Positions 40,503 to 47,917 of a stretch of 64,000 bases of DNA are shown here, in pieces (the first letter of the stretch is position 1; the number at the start of each line of letters is the position of its first letter). A program made the translations under genes and the position numbers. This DNA comes from Streptomyces halobius (GTDB taxonomy: Bacteria > Actinomycetota > Actinomycetes > Streptomycetales > Streptomycetaceae), in contig NZ_CP086322.1 in assembly GCF_023277745.1 (NCBI RefSeq), forward strand, positions 3,410,001-3,474,000. Direction: 5' to 3'. The notes beneath the pieces were generated by a model. It worked only from the letters and a program-made list of their open reading frames with translations, was not told the origin of the DNA and ran no database searches.

Positions 40503-40590
40503 GGGTGCTATGCGCTAGATCGCTGGTGGGGTGGAATTTCGGGTGCTAGCGGGGGTGCTACCGGTAGCAGGTGACCCCGCTACCAGTAGC
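40503..40590. repeat. Octamer repeats and palindrome 3' of traB, candidate clt
   Basis: GGGTGCTA occurs at 40503-40510, 40541-40548 and 40553-40560. The perfect palindrome TGCTACCGGTAGCA is at 40556-40569 and the dyad GCTACCAGTAGC at 40579-40590. They fill the 140-base gap just past the traB stop, the place where Streptomyces plasmids carry the TraB-recognised clt with 8-bp TRS repeats. Confidence 0.55.
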
Positions 40591-40602
40591 AGCCCGTTGG
40601 GG

Positions 40603-42834
40603 TTATGCGACGCCCCGGTTTTCGTCACGCTCCGCAATCGTCTTCATGAGGTCGGCGCGGACGATGCCGCGGCGCGTGGTGCGATCTCCGTCGTCGGTGG
40701 TGCCGGCCACGCCGGTGGTCTTGATGCCGTGCGGCTTCAGCGCGCTGGTGACGTTCTCGCCCTTCCAGCCGCCGTAGACCTCGGGCCGCAGCTCGGCGAG
40801 CCGGGCGGCGATCCGCTCGTTCCACACCCGCTCCTCGCTGACCGGAACGACGGCGGCGACATCGGCAAGCAGGTCGTAGGTCGGCCCGGCCGGGGTCTCG
40901 GACTCCTCACCGAGGGCGAAGCCGGACAGGGTGCCCTCGGCCTTGCGCAGCGCGAGTGCGCGTTGGGCGATGGCATGGGTGGCGTTGTCGTCCAGGTAGG
41001 CGGTGCGCACCACCACGGGCAGGGGCCCGGCACCGCCGAGGTAGCCGTTACCGGCGTCGATCTCGGGCCGGAAGGCGGTGGCCCGCACGCCGTTCTTGTA
41101 GGCGCTGGTGCCAAGGATCATGTCGTTCTCGACCTGGCCGGCAACCCTCAGACAGAAGCGGATGGAGACGTTGCCGCTGATGCCGGTGGGCAGGGAGTCC
41201 TTGTCCGGGCGCTGGGTGGCCAGGACCAGGATCACGCCGAGCGCGCGACCGAGCTTGATGATGAACTCGGCATCCTCACCCGCTTTCTTGCCGTACTCGG
41301 GATGGGCGAACAGGTTCTGGCACTCGTCGAAGACAGCCAGCAGCGGCCACAGCTTCAGCGAGCGCTTGTTGGCGATCTCGCGGGTGATGCGCTTGTCGGG
41401 GCACAGGTCGCGCGGCAGTTTCTTGATGGCCGCGGCCCGGCGCATGACTTCCTCGCGCAGCAGCTTGAGGGAGTCGGCCGCGTACTTGATCGACTCGTCA
41501 TCGATGCCGGAGACGAACCGGTGGGAGACGCAGGACAGGGAGTCCAGGTCACCGGTGCCCTTGTTCTCGTGCAGCCACAGTTCCACGGACGGATCCAGGG
41601 CCGCCCCGCACGCCAGCACGCGCACCGAGGCGGTCTTGCCCTGTCCGGGCTGTGAGCCGATCAGCACGTTGTGCTGGATCAGCGGGACCGACTGGGCCCG
41701 GCCGCGGGGGTCCAGGCCGAACGGGATGCGCTTGAAGATGTCGTGGCGACGGGCGCCGGCGAGCTGCCACTTGACGATGCCGGTCTTGGACAGGTCCCGG
41801 TCCCCCACCCACAGGATGAGTCGCCCCTCGTGCTCGTTGGGGTCGGCGTCCGGCCACACGCACCCCAGCGGACGGCGCAGGGCGGAGGCGAGTCGGGCAC
41901 GCCGGTCGACGACATCAGCAACCGTGACGCCCAGGGGAAGGTCAATATCGGCGCGCCAGCCCGGCCCCTCACGGGTGACGGGCGAGGGGAACTTGACGCC
42001 GTCCTGGCCCTTGGCGACGGCGGAGGCGATCTGGGCGATGCCGATGGAGGCCATGGCCTTGACGACGATGTCGCTGGTGAGCTTCTGCACCTCGGTCTTG
42101 ATGACCGCCCGCGTCGCCAGCGGTGCATCGGCCGGCGCCCCCAGCCACCCGAAGGTCAGCACCGCCACCACGGTGGCGATGAACTGCGTGACCGGGTCGG
42201 CTCCGTAGACCAGGTAGAGGATCCCGGCGAGCGTGATGAGAGCGCCCAGCAGGGTGACCAGGACGCGGAGGCGTACGCGGCGGTCACGCTGGCGGGACAG
42301 CTTCAGGTAGATCTCGGAGTTCTCCCGGCGGGCCTCGGCCTGCCGCAGCGGCTCACCCTCGGCGTCCACGGCCCAACGCCCGAGCTTGTTGAGGGTGTTC
42401 AGTGCTCCGCGGGGGGAACGCCAGACCAGTTTGGGGGCGTAGAGGAAGGGGACGCGCAGGCCGTGGAAGGCGGCGGTGTGGCCGACGTGCCCGGCGATCC
42501 ACCCAGCTGCCTCCTTGAACTCCGCGCCCGACTTCATCCACGGCGGGATGACATCGAGACGCTTGGCGCCCTTGATCCGGTCGAGCAGTCCCGGGCCCGA
42601 CTCGGTCGGTGTCGAGGAGTCGACCAGAGTCGGGCGGGAGTCGTCCAACTCCCCCTCGCTCCGGTCGGCCGACTCGGCCGCGCGGGAGTCGGGCGACTGG
42701 TCGGAGGTGGGGTCGGCCGACTCGGCACGGGCCGCCCGTGCCTTGTTCAGGTCGACCACGTCGCCCGAATCGGGGGCGGTCATTTCGGCTTCGAGTCGGT
42801 TGAACAGTTCGTTCTCGTCGTCGGGGTGCTTCAC
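40603..42834 (-). CDS. traB: TraB-type FtsK/SpoIIIE DNA translocase
   Basis: A 743-residue conjugation motor. An acidic disordered N terminus (1-85) precedes two membrane helices at about 188-232 (RLRVLVTLLGALITLAGILYLVYG and QFIATVVAVLTFGW). The RecA-like motor has P-loop GSQPGQGKT (393-401), Walker B LWPLLAVFDECQNLF and the motif LVLATQRPDKDSLPTGI. A C-terminal winged helix (about 690-743) should read the clt octamers. GTG at 42834 follows GGAAGGAA. TraB hexamers pump double-stranded DNA between hyphae, so no relaxase is needed. Confidence 0.94.
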   Translation of the reverse strand: MKHPDDENELFNRLEAEMTAPDSGDVVDLNKARAARAESADPTSDQSPDSRAAESADRSEGELDDSRPTLVDSSTPTESGPGLLDRIKGAKRLDVIPPWMKSGAEFKEAAGWIAGHVGHTAAFHGLRVPFLYAPKLVWRSPRGALNTLNKLGRWAVDAEGEPLRQAEARRENSEIYLKLSRQRDRRVRLRVLVTLLGALITLAGILYLVYGADPVTQFIATVVAVLTFGWLGAPADAPLATRAVIKTEVQKLTSDIVVKAMASIGIAQIASAVAKGQDGVKFPSPVTREGPGWRADIDLPLGVTVADVVDRRARLASALRRPLGCVWPDADPNEHEGRLILWVGDRDLSKTGIVKWQLAGARRHDIFKRIPFGLDPRGRAQSVPLIQHNVLIGSQPGQGKTASVRVLACGAALDPSVELWLHENKGTGDLDSLSCVSHRFVSGIDDESIKYAADSLKLLREEVMRRAAAIKKLPRDLCPDKRITREIANKRSLKLWPLLAVFDECQNLFAHPEYGKKAGEDAEFIIKLGRALGVILVLATQRPDKDSLPTGISGNVSIRFCLRVAGQVENDMILGTSAYKNGVRATAFRPEIDAGNGYLGGAGPLPVVVRTAYLDDNATHAIAQRALALRKAEGTLSGFALGEESETPAGPTYDLLADVAAVVPVSEERVWNERIAARLAELRPEVYGGWKGENVTSALKPHGIKTTGVAGTTDDGDRTTRRGIVRADLMKTIAERDENRGVA

Positions 42835-42913
42835 TGAAGCTTCCTTCCATTCCATCGGGAGGGGTGGCGGGGCCCGGCCGCTGTCTTGGTCGGTTGTGAC
42901 CGGGCCCCGTCGA

Positions 42914-43249
42914 CTACAGGTCGAACAGTCCGCACTGATCCGTGGTCGGGATGGAGGTCAGCTGCTTCACGATCCGCCGTGCGGCGGCGAGGCAGCTGGG
43001 GCACCAGGCCCGCAGCTCCCCGACGGGGAGAGCCACGGCCTGACGGTCGGTGATGGACGGATCGGCCGACGCGGCCATGAGCCGGATCGGACCGCCGTGC
43101 TTGCCCGCGTAGCCGTCGTGCTCGCGCGGGCAATGTCCGTCCGACTGGGCGTGCGGCTGGCCACACGCTCCGGTGCACTGGCAGCGCCAGCCGGCCGCAG
43201 CCATCACGGCGCGGAAGAGACCGGCGGCGGCGATCGGTTCTGTCCTCAT
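42914..43249 (-). CDS. Cys/His-rich AICE protein of unknown function
   Basis: A 111-residue protein with many possible metal ligands: GWRCQCTGACGQPHAQSDGHCPREHDGY in the first half and LRAWCPSCLAAARRIVKQL in the second, suggesting one or two zinc sites. It ends TDQCGLFDL. The start overlaps the methyltransferase stop by four bases, so it is co-translated with it. HNH-like or zinc-ribbon folds are possible, but no HNH catalytic motif is certain. Confidence 0.65.
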   Translation of the reverse strand: MRTEPIAAAGLFRAVMAAAGWRCQCTGACGQPHAQSDGHCPREHDGYAGKHGGPIRLMAASADPSITDRQAVALPVGELRAWCPSCLAAARRIVKQLTSIPTTDQCGLFDL

Positions 43250-44358
43250 GCCGCCCGCCCCCGTTCCTGGTGGCCGTCCTCGACGGCAGCGGTGAGCAGC
43301 TGGAGGGCGTAGGCCGCTTGCTGCGGCACCACGCCGTTTCCCAGGGCCTTGAGCTGGGCGGTGCGGGACAGCCCCGGCACGCTGGTGACGTGGCCTGCGG
43401 GCAGGCCCATCAGCCACTCCACCAGGGGTGGGTTCAGCCGTCCCAGATCGTCAGTTGGCCTGGGAGCGGGACGGCCGATGACCTGCGCCCACCGGTCGAC
43501 GGCGACGCGGTAGGGGCCCCAATCCGGTGCGCCGCCGAGGGGAGCGTCAAGTCCCCCTTGCTGCCACGCTGGTTCGGCCCGCCCTTCGTCCCGTCCGTCG
43601 CCCTCGGTGTCGGCAGCAGTTTCGCCGCGTCCGTCAACGTCGGCCCGAAGCCGCTGCCGTACTCCGTCCCGTCCTCCCGGCGGTTCCTCGTACCCCGGCT
43701 GTCCGCCAGTGTCGGTGTCGGCAGCAGGGAGACGGCGTGCCGCAGGTTCATCCCGCCTTGTGTCGCATGCCCTGTGCCGGTCGCCTCCGAGGTCGACGGT
43801 GTCGGCAGCAGGGAGGCCACGGCCGGAAGACCGTCGGGGTAGCCGGGGCCCTTGGCGTCCCGTGCCCTGGGGGTCGGTAGGCCAGGCGAGGAGGAAGAGG
43901 CGGTTGCGCTGGTGGGCGGCGCCGATGTCGGACGCGCGAAGAGTGCACCACCGCGCATCGAACCCGCCGGCGGCAAGGTCGGACAGGACGGTGCCGAATC
44001 CCAGGGAAAGGTGCCCTGCGACGTTCTCAAAGACCGCGTAGCGGGGTCGTAGAACGCGAAGGGCGCGGGCGATGTGGGGCCAGATGTGCCGGGCATCTTC
44101 GGTTCCCTTCCGCTTGCCGGCAGTGCTGAACGGCTGGCAGGGGTAGCCGCCGCACACGACATCGACCGGCTCCAGGCCCTGCCAGTCGACGGCGGTGATG
44201 TCGCCGAGGTTCGGCACGTGGGGGTGATGGTGGGAGAGGATGCGGGACGCTCCGGGGTCGTTGTCCGCGACCCACGCGAGGGACCCCCCGAACACCTGCT
44301 GTACGGCCATGTCCAGACCGCCGTAACCGGTACACAGCGAACCGATCCGGCCGGTCAT
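43246..44358 (-). CDS. C5 cytosine DNA methyltransferase
   Basis: A 370-residue 5-methylcytosine methyltransferase. Motif I is GSLCTGYGGLDMAV, motif IV VVCGGYPCQPFSTAG (catalytic Cys in PCQPF, residues 73-77), motif VI FENVAG (about 110-115), motif VIII HQRNRLFLLAW and motif X LKALGNGVVPQQAAYAL. The target-recognition region (about 160-285) is Gly/Arg/Asp-rich with three ADT units and is overlapped by a long alternative same-strand frame. No restriction enzyme is adjacent, so it is an orphan that may protect the element from host restriction. Coupled to both neighbours by ATGA overlaps. Confidence 0.92.
   Translation of the reverse strand: MTGRIGSLCTGYGGLDMAVQQVFGGSLAWVADNDPGASRILSHHHPHVPNLGDITAVDWQGLEPVDVVCGGYPCQPFSTAGKRKGTEDARHIWPHIARALRVLRPRYAVFENVAGHLSLGFGTVLSDLAAGGFDARWCTLRASDIGAAHQRNRLFLLAWPTDPQGTGRQGPRLPRRSSGRGLPAADTVDLGGDRHRACDTRRDEPAARRLPAADTDTGGQPGYEEPPGGRDGVRQRLRADVDGRGETAADTEGDGRDEGRAEPAWQQGGLDAPLGGAPDWGPYRVAVDRWAQVIGRPAPRPTDDLGRLNPPLVEWLMGLPAGHVTSVPGLSRTAQLKALGNGVVPQQAAYALQLLTAAVEDGHQERGRAA
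43434..44162 (-). other. Alternative same-strand frame inside the methyltransferase gene
   Basis: A 242-codon open frame shifted relative to the methyltransferase. From about 43890 downward it encodes a non-random protein with four repeats: GLPTPRARDAKGPGYP, LLPTPSTSEATGTG, LLPTPTLADSRGTRN and LLPTPRATDGTKGGPNQRG. It ends GQLTIWDG. The repeat DNA reads ADTD-type units in the methyltransferase frame and LPTP units here. Whether it is translated, by an internal start or by frameshifting, is unknown. Listed as possible overprinting, not as a confirmed gene. Confidence 0.35.
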
Positions 44359-44690
44359 GCCGCCACCCCCAGCGTTTCCGAGAGCTGGCCGTAGGCGTGG
44401 ACCTCAACCCAGGTGCCGCACCACTCTGTCTCGGCGGTGAGCGCATGCGAGGTGGGCAGCATCCGGTACGTCACTGACTCGGCGCGAATGCCGAGAACTT
44501 CGCGCCACAGCTCGAAGTCGTCCAAGCCGCGGTGCAGGCTGATCACCACGGCCGGCCGGTCACAACGACGCTGCGGGTCGTACACGGTCTGGACACTCAT
44601 GTCGGTGGCCGGCAAGTGCCCGAACGCCTCGGACAGACGGCCAAGGGTGTCGATCGCGGGCACCAGGCTGTTAAGGCTCTCGGCACTCAT
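44355..44690 (-). CDS. AICE protein of unknown function
   Basis: A 111-residue soluble protein. The first half is helical (SAESLNSLVPAIDTLGRLSEAFGHLPATDMSV), the second beta-rich (RPAVVISLHRGLDDFELWREVLGI, SVTYRMLPTSHALTAETEWCGTWVEVHAYGQL). No motif was recognised. ATGA overlaps tie it to the methyltransferase downstream and the DUF2637 gene upstream. Confidence 0.68.
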   Translation of the reverse strand: MSAESLNSLVPAIDTLGRLSEAFGHLPATDMSVQTVYDPQRRCDRPAVVISLHRGLDDFELWREVLGIRAESVTYRMLPTSHALTAETEWCGTWVEVHAYGQLSETLGVAA

Positions 44691-45706
44691 GCTGCTGCTC
44701 CCTCGCTGTGCTCCGTCTCGGCGGGCTGGTCGGTCTCGATGGCCTCGGGTTCCGGGCGGAAGCGGGCGACTTCGGCGCGCTCGGCCTTGAGGGTGTCGCG
44801 CAGCATCCGGGCGTTGTCCTGAGAGATACGGACCGCCTTGCGGATCGCCTCGGCGTTGACCGCGTCATCCGCCCACTCGGCCGTGACCTCACGCGCCTCG
44901 GCCAGCAACTCCTCCGCAGTCCGCTGGGCCTTGGCACCCTTGGCCATGGGCTTGGCCTTGGTGGTGCGCTTGCGCGGCGCCTTAAGGGCCTCCGGGCCCG
45001 GCGGCTCCGGTGCCTCGGGGGTGCCGGGTGGCAGTTGCTCGCTCGCGGGGGTCAGCTCTCCCAGCTTCAGCAGCACGCGTTCCGGGCGCGGGGTCTTCGA
45101 CCGCCACCGCCGTCCGTGCCGCTCCCGCAGCCGGGCGCGGGCCATCTGCCGTTCCCTCTCCCGCTTCAGCGCCTCGGAGTACGAAGTGATCTCCCACAGC
45201 GTCATCCGCCGCCACAGCGCGAACGTCGACAGCGGGGCCAGCATCCAGCGGGAGAACCGCACCTTCTCCATCCGCCGGCCGGTGGCGGCGCCGATGCGCA
45301 CGGCGTAGACGTGGGCGCCGATCTCGGAGAACACCACCCACAGCAGCGGCATCGTGCCGTGCGCCACCTTCGCCCACACGTCTTGTCCGGCCGCGACGTT
45401 CAGTCCGCACGTGACCAACGTCAGCGCCCACGGCACGAACCGCACCCACGCCAACGCCATGTCCATCCGGATCAACAGCAGGTTGGCCACGGTGAACACT
45501 GGAATGGCCACGTCGATCCCGACCGGCAGCATCCACGGCTCACTGAATCCCCACCGTGCGGCAGCAGAGGAGACCGCGTCGAACGAGGCGATCAAACCCA
45601 GAGCCCCGACCCCGGCCGCGGCCAGCGCGCCCAATCCGGCAAGGCCCATCTCCGGGCGCGTCAGCGGCGGCACCGCCGGGCGCGCCGTCTCAGTTGCGGT
45701 CGTCAT
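44687..45706 (-). CDS. DUF2637 / SpdB-like membrane protein
   Basis: A 339-residue protein. Four membrane helices in residues about 20-135 (LAGLGALAAAGVGALGLIASFDAV, WMLPVGIDVAIPVFTVANLLLI, FVPWALTLVTCGLNVAAG, MPLLWVVFSEIGAHVYAV) are followed by a basic segment RRMEKVRFSRWMLAPLSTFALWRRMTLWEI, typical of DUF2637, and an Ala/Lys/Glu-rich coiled tail. DUF2637 proteins are the large Spd components of Streptomyces conjugative elements and are thought to form intercompartment channels with TraB. Confidence 0.85.
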   Translation of the reverse strand: MTTATETARPAVPPLTRPEMGLAGLGALAAAGVGALGLIASFDAVSSAAARWGFSEPWMLPVGIDVAIPVFTVANLLLIRMDMALAWVRFVPWALTLVTCGLNVAAGQDVWAKVAHGTMPLLWVVFSEIGAHVYAVRIGAATGRRMEKVRFSRWMLAPLSTFALWRRMTLWEITSYSEALKRERERQMARARLRERHGRRWRSKTPRPERVLLKLGELTPASEQLPPGTPEAPEPPGPEALKAPRKRTTKAKPMAKGAKAQRTAEELLAEAREVTAEWADDAVNAEAIRKAVRISQDNARMLRDTLKAERAEVARFRPEPEAIETDQPAETEHSEGAAA

Positions 45707-45897
45707 CGCGCACCGCCGTTCCGGCGCCCGTTCAGCACCCATCCGGCGAACTGCATGGCGAAGCCGACGGAGGCAATGCCCATCAGGGCCCGGTTCCCGG
45801 TCGCCAGAGCGGCGACGGAACCGGCGAGCGCGACGGCCACGCCCGTAAGGACCAGGGCCAGGGCGAGACCCTTCGGGGTGGGGGTCTGTGAGGTCAT
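45703..45897 (-). CDS. Small two-helix membrane protein (Spd-like)
   Basis: A 64-residue protein with two hydrophobic helices (GLALALVLTGVAVALAGSVAALAT and ALMGIASVGFAMQFAGWVLNG) and a basic C-terminal tail. It is coupled by ATGA to DUF2637 downstream and to the gene upstream. Likely part of the spread apparatus. Confidence 0.75.
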   Translation of the reverse strand: MTSQTPTPKGLALALVLTGVAVALAGSVAALATGNRALMGIASVGFAMQFAGWVLNGRRNGGAR

Positions 45898-46193
45898 GCC
45901 GCCACTCCCCTCCGGGAGGACCGGCGGCGCCAGGCCGGGCGCGCCAGCGGGACGACGTTGAACAGCTCCGGGGCATGCGCCTCGATCACCTCGGCGGCGA
46001 TGCGGGCCACGTCGTCCGGCAGGTTGCTGTACTCGGGGTCGGCGAGGATGTCGCGCGCCGCGTCCAGGCGGGCCGCGCGCTCATCATCGGTCTCGCCGTC
46101 CACCCCGAGCCACAGCTCAACCGGGGTGCCGAGGGCGAGTTCCACGAAGTCCTCAGTGGAGACGGCCCGTTGATGGCCAACATACGTGCGCAT
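45894..46193 (-). CDS. First gene of the transfer operon, unknown function
   Basis: A 99-residue acidic protein: MRTYVGHQRAVSTEDFVELALGTPVELWLGVDGETDDERAARLDAARDILADPEY followed by SNLPDDVARIAAEVIEAHAPELFNVVPL and a basic tail. No known domain was recognised. GGAG precedes the ATG at 46193. The structured leader copy 2 lies 24 bases upstream of the start, so this gene, and perhaps the whole coupled operon behind it, could be under leader control. Confidence 0.7.
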   Translation of the reverse strand: MRTYVGHQRAVSTEDFVELALGTPVELWLGVDGETDDERAARLDAARDILADPEYSNLPDDVARIAAEVIEAHAPELFNVVPLARPAWRRRSSRRGVAA

Positions 46194-46216
46194 GGTGCTC
46201 TCCTGAGTTGAAGGAA

Positions 46217-46271
46217 CAGGGAGAACCGCGGCGGCGGGCGACCTTGCTGGGGAGTCCCGACGCCACGGCAA
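46217..46271 (-). ncRNA. Hairpin leader, copy 2 (transfer operon)
   Basis: Identical for 43 bp (46217-46259) to 38578-38620. The right arm has two mismatches here, leaving an interrupted 13-bp stem. TCTCCCTG downstream on the minus strand can pair with the CAGGAGA ribosome site of the first transfer gene. It is placed between the -10-like TAGGTAAT and the gene, so it is probably transcribed. Confidence 0.5.
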
Positions 46272-46419
46272 CGCCACACCAAGCATGGTGTGTATTACCT
46301 ACCACTCACGTTGGCAGATCGATTCCTGGCCGTCAAGCGCTCTGCCTTCGAACCCGCAACCGCCGGCCTGCCTCGCGGTGGTGACTCAACCTTCGCCAAG
46401 GTGACGGGACTTCGGGAGC

Positions 46420-46447
46420 GTGCACTTGGGGGTGCACTCGTGCACTC
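46420..46447 (+). promoter_or_regulatory. Triple GTGCACT operator-like repeats
   Basis: GTGCACT occurs at 46420-46426, 46432-46438 and 46440-46446, 12 and 8 bases apart, each containing the palindrome GTGCAC. They sit just upstream of the regulator's -35 box. Candidate operator for the NsdA-like or the GntR protein. Confidence 0.5.
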
Positions 46448-46534
46448 CTGTGTGCGAACCCTCTGCACACCGGGCCTGACCTGCGTAGAGTGACGGTGAG
46501 CCAAGCTGAGGCTTCGGCCGTTCCTGGGGGATCC

Positions 46535-47917
46535 ATGGCATACCCGAACGCCAGACTGGCCGCTCTCATGGATGAGGGCGACTTCTCGCACAAGTCGCTC
46601 GCCCGAAGGGTGGTCGTCGCCGCGGCCCGCTCCGGTGTGGACATCACCTGTGATCACACGTACGTCAGCCGGTGGCTCAAGGGTTCCATCCCACGGGGTG
46701 ACATGCCACGCTTCATCGCTGATGCCATCGGCAGCAAATTGGGGCGCCAACTCACAATCGATGACATCGGTATGGGCGACGCGGCGGTCTCCGCCGTACA
46801 GCCTGACCTCGGCCTTGACTTCGCGGACCGTCCCGAGATTGTCACCACCACCGTGGCCGACCTCTGGCGCGCCGATCTCGCCGAAGCCGAACCGCTGGTT
46901 CGAGCGTTGCCAGACTCCGCCGCATGGAACGAAGCGTCCGTGCGCTGGCTCGTGTCTCCGCCGGACGGCGAACTCACACGCCCGGGCAACCGGGCCGTCG
47001 GAGCCGTAGATGTCGAAATGGTGCGCTCAACTGCCGATGCATTCAGCATGCTTGACGGCAAGTTTGGCGGTGGCCATGCACGGCGCGCGCTGATTCAGTA
47101 CCTGCACACGGACGTGCGCCCTATGCTCGACGGAACGTACTCCGATGCCGTCGGTAAGCAACTCCATTCGGCGGTAGCCGAAGCCCTGATGCTCGCCGGA
47201 TGGATGTCGTACGACAGCGGCCTGCACGGCATCGCCCAGCGCTATTTCATCCAGGCGTTGCGCATGACCCAGGCTGCCGGGGACCGGCTATTGGGCGGGA
47301 GCGTCCTCTCTGCCATGAGCCATCAGGCCACATTTGTCGGGCGCTACCGTGAGGCCGCTACTCTGGCACGTGCCGCGCTCACGGGTCCGGCCGGAAGTCT
47401 CACCCCGACAATGGCCGCGCAGTTCCGGGCGATGGAGGCGCGGGCCCTGGCCAGATTGGGCGACGCGCGAGGATGCGACCTCGCCTTGTCCGAAGCAGAA
47501 AGCCAACTCGGTCTGCGCACCCCGGACAGCGATCCGGCGTACATCGCGTACTTCGACGAAGTGGAATTGGCAGCGGAATTCGGGCACTGCTTCCGTGATC
47601 TGGGGCGCTCCGTCCAGGCCACCGAGCGGGGCGCAGGATCCATCTTCGGCGACGGCCTGAACAACCGCAGTGATTTCTTCGCGACCATGGTGCAAGCGGA
47701 GGCGTACATCAATCAGGGTGAGGCCGGTAAGGGCTTCGAGATTGCTCTGAGCGCGCTGCTCCTCGGCGAGGGGCTGAAGTCGGCACGCTGCGTGCAGTAC
47801 GTGCGGGAGTTCCAGGGGCGCATCACGGACGGGATGAAGCGGGCCGCGGAGTTCCGTAACTTCACGGAACAGGCCCGCGGCTTCCGCCTCTGGCAACAGG
47901 TCGGGACTCAGCCCTAG
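46535..47917 (+). CDS. NsdA-like TPR transcriptional regulator of the AICE
   Basis: A 460-residue protein. The N-terminal helix-turn-helix (about residues 5-70: LAALMDEGDFSHKSLARRVVVAAARSG, then YVSRWLKGSIPRGDMPRFIADAIG) is followed by a long helical TPR-like domain (about 150-460) with repeats such as SDAVGKQLHSAVAEALMLAGWMSYDSG and AQRYFIQALRMTQAAGDR. This matches the NsdA-like regulators common in Streptomyces and AICEs. ATG at 46535 is chosen because a promoter (TGCACA-N16-TAGAGT) ends at 46491, making the GTG at 46490 impossible. It converges with the phosphotransferase-like gene, overlapping its stop by four bases. Confidence 0.8.
   Translation: MAYPNARLAALMDEGDFSHKSLARRVVVAAARSGVDITCDHTYVSRWLKGSIPRGDMPRFIADAIGSKLGRQLTIDDIGMGDAAVSAVQPDLGLDFADRPEIVTTTVADLWRADLAEAEPLVRALPDSAAWNEASVRWLVSPPDGELTRPGNRAVGAVDVEMVRSTADAFSMLDGKFGGGHARRALIQYLHTDVRPMLDGTYSDAVGKQLHSAVAEALMLAGWMSYDSGLHGIAQRYFIQALRMTQAAGDRLLGGSVLSAMSHQATFVGRYREAATLARAALTGPAGSLTPTMAAQFRAMEARALARLGDARGCDLALSEAESQLGLRTPDSDPAYIAYFDEVELAAEFGHCFRDLGRSVQATERGAGSIFGDGLNNRSDFFATMVQAEAYINQGEAGKGFEIALSALLLGEGLKSARCVQYVREFQGRITDGMKRAAEFRNFTEQARGFRLWQQVGTQP

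Larger units (their letters stand above)
46194..46534. promoter_or_regulatory. Divergent control region of the AICE
   Basis: The 341-base gap between the transfer operon (minus) and the TPR regulator (plus) holds leader copy 2, a TAGGTAAT -10-like box reading left (46294-46301), three GTGCACT repeats (46420-46446) and a promoter reading right (TGCACA 46464-46469, TAGAGT 46486-46491). No gene lies in it. Confidence 0.6.

Noticed and set aside
43246..44358. Restriction-modification system.
   Set aside because: The neighbouring small genes show no nuclease motif; the methyltransferase appears to be an orphan.
46490..46534. Upstream GTG start for the TPR regulator.
   Set aside because: It lies inside the -10 box of the best promoter, and a good ribosome site precedes ATG 46535.
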